Positions 54,915 through 62,669 of a stretch of DNA of 64,000 nt are shown here, piece after piece; the stretch's first letter is position 1; each line of letters starts with the position of its first letter. The notes under the pieces were generated by a model, which worked only from the letters and a program-made list of their open reading frames with translations, made no database searches and was not told where the DNA came from. Both the position numbers and the translations under genes were made by a program. Source of the stretch: Salegentibacter lacus (GTDB lineage Bacteria; Bacteroidota; Bacteroidia; Flavobacteriales; Flavobacteriaceae); NCBI RefSeq assembly GCF_020164555.1, contig NZ_JAIQZB010000004.1:160814-224813 (forward strand), written 5' to 3'.

Positions 54915-54948
54915 CCTCACAGGTTTTTATAAAGCTGTGAGGTTTTTT
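54915..54948 (+). terminator. Rho-independent terminator between rhaEW and rhaI
   Basis: CCTCACAG (54915-54922) pairs with CTGTGAGG (54935-54942), 12-nt loop, then TTTTTT. It lies inside the rhamnose cluster, 20 nt before the rhaI start, so rhaI and later genes would depend on read-through or their own promoter. Confidence 0.88.
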
Positions 54949-54968
54949 AATATAAACTCTGAGTGTAT

Positions 54969-56249
54969 ATGAAAATCACTACTGATAAAATATCAGATTT
55001 AAATAAAAACCAGAATGATCCCTATAGTTCAGAACTGGATTTTTTAAAAAATAAAGTTACCAAACAGGGGATTTCTGTAGAAGAAATAATTTCTAAAATT
55101 GCCGATTTCCAGGTGGCCATTCCAAGTTGGGCACTGGGTGCTGGAGGTACGCGTTTTGGAAGATTTTCTTATGGGGGCGAGCCTGCTTCTTTAGAACAAA
55201 AATTAGACGATATAGGTGTCTTACATGCACTTACCCAATCTGCGGGAGCGGTTTCTTTACATATTCCCTGGGATATTCCCAATGATGTAAAGGCCATAAA
55301 GGAAATAGCCCAAAGCCACGGGATTGTATTTGATGCAATGAATTCCAACACTTTTCAGGATCAACCTAATGCTAAAGAAACCTACAAATACGGTTCTTTA
55401 AGTGCCGTAAATAAAGCATCAAGGGATTATGCTATTCAGCATAATCTGGATGTAATCAAAATAGGTGAAGAGTTAGGATCAAAAAGCCTAACCGTTTGGC
55501 TCGCAGATGGCGCTAATTTTCCGGGACAGAATAATTTTCAGGAAAGCTTGCAAAATACCGAAAACAGTCTAAAAAGTATTTACAATAAAATGCCTGAAGA
55601 CTGGAAAATGCTTATAGAATACAAACCTTACGAACCTAATTTTTACAGTACTGTAATCCAGGATTGGGGCACTTCTTTTATGCTTGCCAATGCGTGTGGC
55701 AACCGTGCTTTCACTTTAGTAGATCTGGGACACCACCTTCCCAATACCAATATTGAGCAAATTGTAGCTACTTTAATGCTGAAGGGAAAACTTGGCGGTT
55801 TTCATTTTAATGATAGTAAATATGGGGATGATGATATCACGGTTGGTTCCATAAAACCTTATGCCTTGTTCCTTATTTTTAATGAACTGGTCTATGGGAT
55901 GGAAAACAATCCCCAAAACCCGGATTTAGCTTGGATGATAGATGCCAGTCACAATACTAAAGATCCCCTTGAAGATTTATTGCAATCCCTGGAAGCTATA
56001 TTAATCGCTTATACCCAGGCACTTTTAGTAGATCAAAAAGCCTTGAAAGATGCTCAGCAGGAAAACGACGTGGTTACCTGCCAGGAGATTTTACAAAACG
56101 CTTATAGAACAGATGTTCGACCATTAATAAAAGTTGCCAGAGAAAAATCGGGTGCGGCTGTAAATCCGGTTAAAGCTTACCGTGACCTTCAGGTTAGAAA
56201 TACATTAATTAAAGAAAGAGGAACGAAGACCAAGGCCACCGGACTTTAA
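54969..56249 (+). CDS. rhaI: L-rhamnose isomerase (RhaI type)
   Basis: Cytoplasmic TIM-barrel aldose-ketose isomerase, converting L-rhamnose to L-rhamnulose. The ATG at 54969 was chosen over the GTG at 54963. Blocks: FQVAIPSWALGAGGTRFGRFSYGGEP in the N-terminal half, VSLHIPWDIP, FDAMNSNTFQDQ, SLTVWLADGANFPGQ, MLIEYKPYEPNFY (metal Glu), TLVDLGHHLPNTNIEQ, GGFHFNDSKYGDDD (metal His/Asp). This is the P. stutzeri-type enzyme, not E. coli RhaA. At 426 aa it is full length. The kinase gene starts 12 nt later. Confidence 0.93.
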   Translation: MKITTDKISDLNKNQNDPYSSELDFLKNKVTKQGISVEEIISKIADFQVAIPSWALGAGGTRFGRFSYGGEPASLEQKLDDIGVLHALTQSAGAVSLHIPWDIPNDVKAIKEIAQSHGIVFDAMNSNTFQDQPNAKETYKYGSLSAVNKASRDYAIQHNLDVIKIGEELGSKSLTVWLADGANFPGQNNFQESLQNTENSLKSIYNKMPEDWKMLIEYKPYEPNFYSTVIQDWGTSFMLANACGNRAFTLVDLGHHLPNTNIEQIVATLMLKGKLGGFHFNDSKYGDDDITVGSIKPYALFLIFNELVYGMENNPQNPDLAWMIDASHNTKDPLEDLLQSLEAILIAYTQALLVDQKALKDAQQENDVVTCQEILQNAYRTDVRPLIKVAREKSGAAVNPVKAYRDLQVRNTLIKERGTKTKATGL

Positions 56250-56261
56250 AAAGGATTAGAG

Positions 56262-57650
56262 ATGACTAAAACTAAAGTAACCGCTGTTTTCGATATTGGA
56301 AAAACCAATAAAAAATTCTTTCTTTTTGACAAAAAATATAAAGAGGTTTTTCGGGAGTATAAGCGTTTACCCGAGACTACGGACGAGGATGGCTATCCTG
56401 CGGAAGATCTGATGGCCCTTCAAAACTGGATGAAATCTATTTTTGAAGCTATTCTTGAGAAAGATGAATATAATGTAAAAGCAGTAAATTTTTCTTCCTA
56501 TGGTGCCAGCTTTGTTCATTTAGATCACAACGGAAATGTACTGACTCCACTTTATAATTATACGAAATCGATTGAAAAATCGGTTTCCGAAGAATTTTAT
56601 AAAAAATATGGAGACGAATTAGCTATTGCTACCCAAACGGCATCTCCACAGTCTGGATTTTTAAATTCAGGAATGCAATTGTACTGGCTTAAAAAAACAA
56701 AGCCCGAAATATTCAGTAGAATAAAATACAGTTTGCACCTTCCTCAGTATCTATCTTATTTGTTCACCGGGATTCCCGTAAGTGAATTTACGAGCATTGG
56801 TTGCCATACCAATTTATGGGATTATAATAAGAAAGATTATCATAATTGGGTTTATGAAGAAAATATAGATAGAATATTAGCTCCATTGGTGCCAACCTCG
56901 GCTAGTATGAATACTTCCTATAAAGGAAAAAAGTTAAAAATTGGAGTCGGGATACACGACAGTTCTTCAGCCTTGTTGCCTTATATTCTTAGTAAGAAGA
57001 AGCCATTTTTACTTTTATCAACAGGTACGTGGAGTATTGCCTTGAATCCTTTTAGCAAAGACGCAATTACCGAAGAAGACATAAAGCACAACTGTCTCAA
57101 TTACCTTAGAGTAGATGGAAAACCGGTAAAAGCTTCCCGATTTTTTATGGGAAATGAATATCGCTTGCAGGTAGAAAAACTGGGTGAATATTATAAAAAA
57201 GAATATGGCTATCATCGCAATGTTAAATTTGATAAAGATCTTTATTTAAAGCTAATTGAAAAGCCCTCTATTTATTTTAAGTTTGAAGGTATTTCCCTTC
57301 AGCGTAAAAAAATAAATAAAACCGACCTGGAATCTTTTAAAACTTTTGAAGAAGCTTTTCATCAATTAATGATCGAATTAATGGAATTGCAAATCCAGAC
57401 CATAAGAAAAGCTATTGGGAATTCAGAAATCAAAACTATATACATAGATGGTGGTTTTACAGATAATGATGTTTTTATGAAACTTATGTCTCACCATTTT
57501 AGTGAATTTAAAGTTTTATCTACCCAGTCTCCATTAGGTTCTGCCCTTGGTGCAGCTATGGTGATTTCAAATAAAAAAGTGAAAGCTTCCTTTTTAAAGG
57601 AGAACTACCGAATGAAGAAACTGGTTCCTTTATTACTCAATATAGAATAG
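56262..57650 (+). CDS. FGGY-family carbohydrate kinase, probable rhamnulokinase
   Basis: 462 aa. ASKHA-fold kinase: phosphate-1 loop VFDIGKTNKKFFLFD at the N-terminus, NFSSYGASFVHLD, the catalytic Asp probably in GIHDSSSALLPYIL, phosphate-2 LLSTGTWSIALNPF, and adenosine motif IYIDGGFTDNDVFMKLM. It sits between rhaI and the lactate dehydrogenase gene, so rhamnulose is the likely substrate; fuculose-type kinases of the same family are the alternative. The next gene begins 5 nt after its stop. Confidence 0.88.
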   Translation: MTKTKVTAVFDIGKTNKKFFLFDKKYKEVFREYKRLPETTDEDGYPAEDLMALQNWMKSIFEAILEKDEYNVKAVNFSSYGASFVHLDHNGNVLTPLYNYTKSIEKSVSEEFYKKYGDELAIATQTASPQSGFLNSGMQLYWLKKTKPEIFSRIKYSLHLPQYLSYLFTGIPVSEFTSIGCHTNLWDYNKKDYHNWVYEENIDRILAPLVPTSASMNTSYKGKKLKIGVGIHDSSSALLPYILSKKKPFLLLSTGTWSIALNPFSKDAITEEDIKHNCLNYLRVDGKPVKASRFFMGNEYRLQVEKLGEYYKKEYGYHRNVKFDKDLYLKLIEKPSIYFKFEGISLQRKKINKTDLESFKTFEEAFHQLMIELMELQIQTIRKAIGNSEIKTIYIDGGFTDNDVFMKLMSHHFSEFKVLSTQSPLGSALGAAMVISNKKVKASFLKENYRMKKLVPLLLNIE

Positions 57651-57655
57651 AAAAT

Positions 57656-58804
57656 ATGGCTTTTCCCTTTAATACAGAATATCCTTCCATTGAATCTTTA
57701 CGGGAGCGTGCAGAAAAAAGAATGCCGAGGTTTGCTTTTGAATACCTTGACGGCGGCTGTAATGAAAATATAAATATACGCCGTAATACAGATGAAATTC
57801 GGGAAATACAATTAAAGCCCCGCTATCTTAAAAATTATAATTCTTCAAAACTAGAAACCGAACTTTTCGGGATAAAATATGATGCACCGTTTGGGATTTC
57901 ACCTATTGGCCTGCAAGGATTAATGTGGCCAAACGCTCCTGAAATCCTGGCAAAAGCCTCTTTAAAACACAATATTCCATTTATTTTAAGTACAGTAACC
58001 ACCACAAGTATTGAGCGAGCAAGTGAGCTTACAGAAGGACGGGCGTGGTTTCAATTGTACCATCCTACAGAAGAATGGCTGCGTGATGATATTTTGAAAA
58101 GAGCTGAAGCTGCAGAAGTTCCGGTTTTAGTGATTCTGTGCGACGTGCCCACTTTTGGATACCGTCCAAAAGAAATCAGAAATGGTCTTGCAATGCCACC
58201 ACAAATGAATTTTAGAAATATTCTGCAAGTGATGGGGAAACCGGCCTGGGCTGCCCAGACTTTAAAACACGGTGTTCCAAACTTTGCTACCATGAAACCT
58301 TATATGGAAAATGGAATGAGCATTAAACAACTGGGAAAATGGATGAATGCTACATTCTCAGGAAGACTTAATGAAGAAAAAATCAAGCCTTTGCGTGATA
58401 TGTGGAAGGGTAAGCTGGTATTAAAAGGAGTAGTTTCAGATGAAGATGCTGAAGAAGCTATTCGCCTGGGATTTGATGGAATTATTGTTTCGAACCACGG
58501 GGGACGGCAACTGGATGCAGGAGAATCTACTATAAAACCTTTAGCTCATATTGCAGAAAAATATGGAGATAGAATAACTGTGATGATGGATAGCGGTATA
58601 CGATCAGGCCCCGATATTGCAAGGGTTATGAGCAGTGGAGCTGATTTTAGCTTTTTAGGGCGGTCCTTTATGTATGGTGTTGGTGCATTGGGCGATGAAG
58701 GAGGAGATCATACCATTGCTATGCTTAAGATGCAACTACAACAAGTCTTGGAGCAGGTATGCTGTGAGAATGTAAAAGATTTACCGAACTATTTGGTAAA
58801 ATAA
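57656..58804 (+). CDS. FMN-dependent alpha-hydroxy-acid oxidase/L-lactate dehydrogenase (LldD-like)
   Basis: 382 aa, TIM-barrel flavoenzyme. Blocks: FAFEYLDGGCNENINIRRNTDEI (split as in the family), PFGISPIGLQGLMWP, FQLYHPTEEWL, LVLKGVVSDEDAEEAIRLG (FMN Lys), and the active-site signature VSNHGGRQLDAGEST, then MMDSGIRSGPDIARVMSSGA. Oxidizes L-lactate to pyruvate, probably passing electrons to quinone. It lies 5 nt after the kinase in the rhamnose operon and would use the lactate made by RhaEW. No membrane segment is evident. Confidence 0.9.
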   Translation: MAFPFNTEYPSIESLRERAEKRMPRFAFEYLDGGCNENINIRRNTDEIREIQLKPRYLKNYNSSKLETELFGIKYDAPFGISPIGLQGLMWPNAPEILAKASLKHNIPFILSTVTTTSIERASELTEGRAWFQLYHPTEEWLRDDILKRAEAAEVPVLVILCDVPTFGYRPKEIRNGLAMPPQMNFRNILQVMGKPAWAAQTLKHGVPNFATMKPYMENGMSIKQLGKWMNATFSGRLNEEKIKPLRDMWKGKLVLKGVVSDEDAEEAIRLGFDGIIVSNHGGRQLDAGESTIKPLAHIAEKYGDRITVMMDSGIRSGPDIARVMSSGADFSFLGRSFMYGVGALGDEGGDHTIAMLKMQLQQVLEQVCCENVKDLPNYLVK

Positions 58805-58927
58805 TATTTGAAAAATCAGGTCAATAATTATCCTGTTCTGGTCATTCTTCTCCTGACCGATATTAGAAATTAATTTAAAATTAGAAATAGGATTAACTAA
58901 GTCTAAAAGAAATAAAACCAATAAATA

Positions 58928-60328
58928 ATGAGTGAAGCCCAGATAGAAACGGAAATATCAGGTGAATTTGAACGCCAGAGTGTGCCTCGATCCAAGTGGA
59001 AAGACTGGAAAAGTTTTTTGGGAATGTATGCAGGGGAACATGCTGCCGGAACCGAATTTGTTATTGGCCCCCTTTTCCTAACTACGGGTGTTAGCGCTTT
59101 TGATCTTATTGTTGGATTATTGATCGGTAATTTGTTGGCGGTTTTGAGTTGGCGATTCTTGACAGCTGAGATCGGCACTAAATTTCGGTATACTCTGTAT
59201 TTCCATTTAGAAAAAATTTGCGGTACCCGTCTAGTGACTCTTTATAATCTTGCTAACGGTCTTCTTTTTTGTTTTCTGGCTGGTTCTATGATTACTATTT
59301 CTGCAACCGCCGTGGGTATTCCATTCGATATGCAAATGCCCCGTCTTACCGATACCATGCCCAATAGTATAACCTGGGTTATTATTGTTCTCTGTATAGG
59401 TGCAGTGATCTCAATTATTGCCGCCAAAGGCTACAATACTGTAGCAAAAGCTGCGAACTGGATGTCACCCATTATTGTTCTTGCGTTTATAGTTTGTGGA
59501 ATTGTTGCTTTATATCAGCTCAATGTAAATAGCTTCTCTGATTTCTGGAATGTTTGGGGAGAAGGTAGTGAGCCATTCCCTGGCCAGATAAAATATACTT
59601 TCTGGCATGTAGTTCTCTGGTCCTGGTTTGCCAATGCAGCAATGCATATTGGAATGTCCGATCTTTCGGTATTCCGTTTTGCGGAAAAACCGAGTGTTGG
59701 CTGGACCACTGCGGGTGGAATTTACGTTGGGCACTATATTGCCTGGATAGCCGCCTGTTTATTGTATGCAGTGTACCTGCAATCTCCCGAAGCGCAGGTA
59801 TTCGTAACTAATGGGGAAGCTCCCCCGGTTGCTCCTGGTCCTTTGGCTTATAACGCCATTGGGGTATTTGGGATTTTAGCGGTTATCCTGGCTGGATGGA
59901 CTACTGCCAATCCGACGATTTATAGGGCCGGGCTCGCATTTCAGGCTATTATGCCGAAAGTATCAACTTTTTGGGTGACCATCACGGCTGGAGCAGTAGC
60001 TACAATAGCAGGTTTGTTCCCCGCATTTGCTATGAAATTGCTTGACTTTGTAGCTATTTATGGATTTATCCTTGCCCCGATTGGTGCTGTAATCGTTTTT
60101 GAATATTTCTTTGGAAGAAAGGCGGGTATACAAACTTTTTACGCTGAAAAGACAGGAATTAAATTCAACCAGGCAGTATTCTGGGCCTGGGCGGTAAGTT
60201 TTGGTGTTTTCTATACCCTGTCCATTCAATTTGATATTTTTCTTTCATTCTTAACCTTACCTGCCTGGATATCCTGCGGAATATTGTTTCTGCTGTTTAG
60301 TAAATGGTATCAGAAAAAAATAGCGTAG
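58928..60328 (+). CDS. NCS1-like (purine/cytosine permease-type) inner-membrane transporter
   Basis: 466 aa, hydrophobic, about 12 likely membrane helices. N-terminal WKSFLGMYAGEHAAGTEFVIGPLFL, then ANGLLFCFLAGSMITISATAVGIPF, KAANWMSPIIVLAFIVCGIVALY, WSWFANAAMHIGMSDLSVFRF and GWTTANPTIYRAGLAFQ; these resemble NCS1/CodB-type permeases. In this locus, with no RhaT or other rhamnose permease, it is a candidate rhamnose (or uronate) importer, which would be unusual for a family known for nucleobases and hydantoins. A strong terminator follows 26 nt past its stop. Confidence 0.75.
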   Translation: MSEAQIETEISGEFERQSVPRSKWKDWKSFLGMYAGEHAAGTEFVIGPLFLTTGVSAFDLIVGLLIGNLLAVLSWRFLTAEIGTKFRYTLYFHLEKICGTRLVTLYNLANGLLFCFLAGSMITISATAVGIPFDMQMPRLTDTMPNSITWVIIVLCIGAVISIIAAKGYNTVAKAANWMSPIIVLAFIVCGIVALYQLNVNSFSDFWNVWGEGSEPFPGQIKYTFWHVVLWSWFANAAMHIGMSDLSVFRFAEKPSVGWTTAGGIYVGHYIAWIAACLLYAVYLQSPEAQVFVTNGEAPPVAPGPLAYNAIGVFGILAVILAGWTTANPTIYRAGLAFQAIMPKVSTFWVTITAGAVATIAGLFPAFAMKLLDFVAIYGFILAPIGAVIVFEYFFGRKAGIQTFYAEKTGIKFNQAVFWAWAVSFGVFYTLSIQFDIFLSFLTLPAWISCGILFLLFSKWYQKKIA

Positions 60329-60353
60329 AAATTTTAAGTGTGTTTTTTATGCT

Positions 60354-60386
60354 AACCACCATTGGATCTCAATGGTGGTTTTTTTA
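60354..60386 (+). terminator. Strong rho-independent terminator after the permease gene
   Basis: AACCACCATTG (60354-60364) - GATCT - CAATGGTGGTT (60370-60380), perfect 11-bp stem, followed by T run. It closes the rhamnose operon. Confidence 0.92.
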
Positions 60387-60390
60387 TTCA

Positions 60391-60407
60391 GGTATGTGCA
60401 GGATACC
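60391..60407 (+). promoter_or_regulatory. Candidate fifth regulator site before GH28
   Basis: GGTATGTGCAGGATACC, with GGTAT/ATACC ends and the same GCAGGATACC end as the SusC site. It lies between the terminator and the GH28 gene (ATG 60462), but no TAnnTTTG-like box is found 25 nt downstream, so it is weaker than the other four. Confidence 0.4.
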
Positions 60408-60461
60408 TTTTGAAACTAAAATTTAGAAATTGTTACTGTTTTGTTTAACCGAAAATCTATT

Positions 60462-61946
60462 ATGAAATTTTATACTATTATTTTTAGTTTTTTCCTGTCA
60501 GTCGCGCTTTTATCATGCAAGAGTGAAGATAATTCTCAAAAAGAGGTAGAAGAAATTTCCAAAACTGCTGAACTTGAACCGGAGTGGATAAGCAAAGTAG
60601 GTGCTGAAGATTTTCAAACCAGGGATGAAATTTTTTATGTAAACGATTATGATGCTATTGATGACGGGTCAGCACTTACCACTGAAGCTATCCAAAAAGC
60701 AATTGATGAGTGTGCTAAAAACGGAGGTGGTACGGTAAGTTTCAGACCTGGAAAATATTTATCTGGATCGATTTTCATAAAGGAAGGAATAAGATTTAAT
60801 ATTCCTGAAGGGGTTGAAATTTTAGGAAGTGAAAGCATAGCAGATTATCCTGAAATTGACACCCGTATAGCTGGTGTAGAGATGCAGTGGCCTGCAGCTT
60901 TAATTAACGTGTTGGACCAGGAGAATGTAATTATAGAGGGCGATGGACTGGTCGATGGACAAGGGAAGGTGTATTGGGATTATTACTGGAATTTACGTGA
61001 GGAATATGAAGCAAAAGGCTTGCGCTCCATCGTAGACTACGATGCCAAACGTCCAAGGACTTTTTTAGTTCAGGAGTCCAAGAATGTCTTTTTAAAAGAC
61101 CTTAATATTCAGCGAGCAGGTTTCTGGACTGTGCAGGTTCTTTATTCAGAATATATCACCGTCGATGGTTTAACCATTAGAAATAATATTGGGGGTCATG
61201 GTCCCAGTACCGATGGGGTAGATATAGACTCTTCAAAATGGATTTTAGTCCAAAACTGTGATGTTGACTGCAATGATGATAATTATTGCCTGAAAGCGGG
61301 TCGTGATTGGGACGGGCAAAGGGTTGACCGGTCTACGGAATACGTGGTAATTCGCGACTGTATTGCCCGAAGGGGCGCCGGACTATTCACCCTTGGTAGT
61401 GAAACTGCCGGAGATATTCGTCACGTGTTTGTTTCAAATGTTAAGGGCATAGGAACCTCAAACGGGTTAAATATAAAATCTGCAATGACCCGGGGTGGTA
61501 CCGTGGAAGATATTTATTTGCAGGATATAGAAATGGATAGCGTAAGAACTTTTATCGAAGTTTCCATGAACTGGAATCCAAGTTACAGTTATACCAAACT
61601 CCCTGAAGGATATGATATAGATTCTGTGCCTGAGCGCTGGCAAACGCTTTTAAAGAAAGTAGAACCCAAGTCTAAAGGAATACCAACTTTCAAAAATATT
61701 TATCTTTCAAATATAGATGTGAAAGGAGTACAGCGGGCAATTAACGTTAATGGCCTGGAAGAATCCTATATCGATAATTTTTACCTGAATAACGTAAGTA
61801 TTCAAGCTGAAACGGCTGGCCATATTTCATATAGCAGAAACTGGAATTTAGAAGATGTGACAATTAAAACCTTAGACAGTTCACGTGTAAAACTAAATCA
61901 TACCTCAGGAATAAATTTTTCCGATGAGGTTTATGTGAATCCATAA
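60462..61946 (+). CDS. GH28-family hydrolase, lipoprotein (divergent active site)
   Basis: About 494 aa from ATG 60462, which gives a lipoprotein signal (FSFFLSVALLSC). Beta-helix opening IFYVNDYDAIDDGSALTTEAI and GGGTVSFRPGKYLSGSI. Active-site strings: GPSTDGVDIDSS (T-D pair), NDDNYCLKAGRDWDG (double Asp), GAGLFTLGSETAG, where polygalacturonases have G-H-G, and SNGLNIKSAMTRGG, where they have R-I-K. The loss of His and Arg at subsite -1/+1 positions suggests a different aglycone, e.g. rhamnose in RG. It is monocistronic, behind a candidate regulator site. Confidence 0.85.
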   Translation: MKFYTIIFSFFLSVALLSCKSEDNSQKEVEEISKTAELEPEWISKVGAEDFQTRDEIFYVNDYDAIDDGSALTTEAIQKAIDECAKNGGGTVSFRPGKYLSGSIFIKEGIRFNIPEGVEILGSESIADYPEIDTRIAGVEMQWPAALINVLDQENVIIEGDGLVDGQGKVYWDYYWNLREEYEAKGLRSIVDYDAKRPRTFLVQESKNVFLKDLNIQRAGFWTVQVLYSEYITVDGLTIRNNIGGHGPSTDGVDIDSSKWILVQNCDVDCNDDNYCLKAGRDWDGQRVDRSTEYVVIRDCIARRGAGLFTLGSETAGDIRHVFVSNVKGIGTSNGLNIKSAMTRGGTVEDIYLQDIEMDSVRTFIEVSMNWNPSYSYTKLPEGYDIDSVPERWQTLLKKVEPKSKGIPTFKNIYLSNIDVKGVQRAINVNGLEESYIDNFYLNNVSIQAETAGHISYSRNWNLEDVTIKTLDSSRVKLNHTSGINFSDEVYVNP

Positions 61947-62344
61947 TCGATTTAAAACTTATGAGACTTTTATTCCATAAAAGTTTCTCTGCTATTAATG
62001 AGGTAAATATCTCTAAGTTGGCTTCTTTAGTAAGTCATGTGAATTTTATTTTTTTAAAATTTTATGCATATGGTTTTCCTTTAAAGCTTTACAATAGTTT
62101 GCTGATCAAATTAAGCTACCATTTGTTAGAGATCTGCAAAATCTAAAAAGGTGGATAGTTTAGTTTTTCCAATTAAAAATTAAGTGACTGAGCAAATTTC
62201 TTCTTAATTATCATCATTTAATGATTTAATATCAATTGATTCAAAACCATTATCTTAATGTTAAACCTTGTTAAAGGTGCCGAATTCGGTGAGTGCTAAA
62301 ATAGGCGCTTCCGGAAGCCTTGTAAAATAAGGGTTTTCAAAAAT

Positions 62345-62367
62345 AGTTCGAGTCTCGTCCAGACCGC
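62345..62367 (+). other. tRNA-Asp-like 3'-end fragment
   Basis: AGTTCGAGTCTCGTCCAGAC followed by CGC reads as T-loop, 3' T-stem strand (CTCGT) and 3' acceptor strand (CCAGACC + G) of a tRNA starting GGTCTGG, which I recall as flavobacterial tRNA-Asp. The 5' T-stem strand and the rest of the tRNA are missing (preceding bases AAATAG do not pair). A terminator follows, as after a real tRNA gene. Such 3' fragments are typical attachment-site leftovers. Confidence 0.6.
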
Positions 62368-62375
62368 AAAATTGC

Positions 62376-62406
62376 AAAAGCCTTTCAGAAATGAGAGGCT
62401 TTTTTT
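62376..62406 (+). terminator. Rho-independent terminator with GAAA tetraloop
   Basis: AAAAGCCT-TTCA (62376-62387) pairs with TGAG-AGGCTTTT (62392-62403; one G.U pair) around a GAAA tetraloop, followed by more T. It follows the tRNA-like fragment inside module B. Confidence 0.88.
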
Positions 62407-62537
62407 GTGGGTACATTTTTGCAAAATTGTGGAAACTCCCATATTTAGGGATCAAGCCTAATTGTTGTGTTTAAGCAAAAATTGTAGTTAATCTATATAA
62501 GAAGAATTCTACATTTTTCACTCCTCTAAACTGAGGG

Positions 62538-62563
62538 ATCAAGCCTAATTGTTGTGTTTAAGC
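62538..62563 (+). repeat. Third copy of the 26-bp block
   Basis: Identical to 17932-17957 and 62451-62476 (begins ATCAAGCCTAATTGTTG, ends GTTTAAGC), and followed by the same AAAAATT. It lies 87 nt after the module B copy, so the right flank carries a partial tandem duplication of the module end. Confidence 0.8.
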
Positions 62564-62599
62564 AAAAATTATGGTTAATCTGTACAGAATTATTCCCGG

Positions 62600-62643
62600 T
62601 AAGAAAATATTAACTTCTATAGGTAGAAGTTAATATTTTCTTA
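62600..62643. repeat. Perfect 20-bp inverted repeat, 4-nt loop
   Basis: Left arm 62600-62619 (starts TAAGAAAATATTAAC, ends TTCTA), loop TAGG, right arm 62624-62643, all 20 pairs matching. AT-rich, ending 26 nt before the TTG start of the L-domain gene. It could act as a transcription barrier or a transposon-derived end; no T-only tail. Confidence 0.75.
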
Positions 62644-62669
62644 AATTCGCTCATCTAACTCTTTTCTGT

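Larger units (their letters stand above)
62263..62533 (+). repeat. Repeat module B (right copy, ~271 bp)
   Basis: Same order of blocks as module A, same orientation: AAACCTTGTTAAAGGTG... GAATTCGGTGAGTG (62263-62295), a palindrome GCTTCCGGAAGC (62307-62318), a tRNA-like TTCGAGTC segment (62345-62367), a GAAA-capped terminator hairpin (62376-62406), then the 26-nt block at 62451-62476 and a CACTCCTCTAAACT-like end. Together with module A it brackets 44.5 kb that contain the whole RG-I/rhamnose block. The stretch 61947-62669 has no credible gene apart from these elements. Confidence 0.75.

Noticed and set aside
58829..58844. TATCCTGTTCTGGTCA before the permease gene, similar to the regulon site
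   Set aside because: It has the wrong orientation relative to the gene, two mismatches in the core, and no -7 box at the fixed spacing; it may be chance.
61944..61954. TAATCGATTTA near the end of the last GH28 gene
   Set aside because: It overlaps the stop codon, is imperfect, and is not in front of a gene; not counted as a LacI operator.
61961..62146. 61-aa plus-strand open frame after the GH28 gene
   Set aside because: Low-complexity hydrophobic/Leu-Lys-rich reading, no RBS, no recognisable family; AT-rich intergenic DNA yields such frames by chance.
62261..62455. 64-aa minus-strand open frame containing GLDETRT
   Set aside because: GLDETRT is the known spurious antisense translation of a tRNA T-loop/acceptor end; here it is the shadow of the tRNA-Asp-like fragment and repeat module B.
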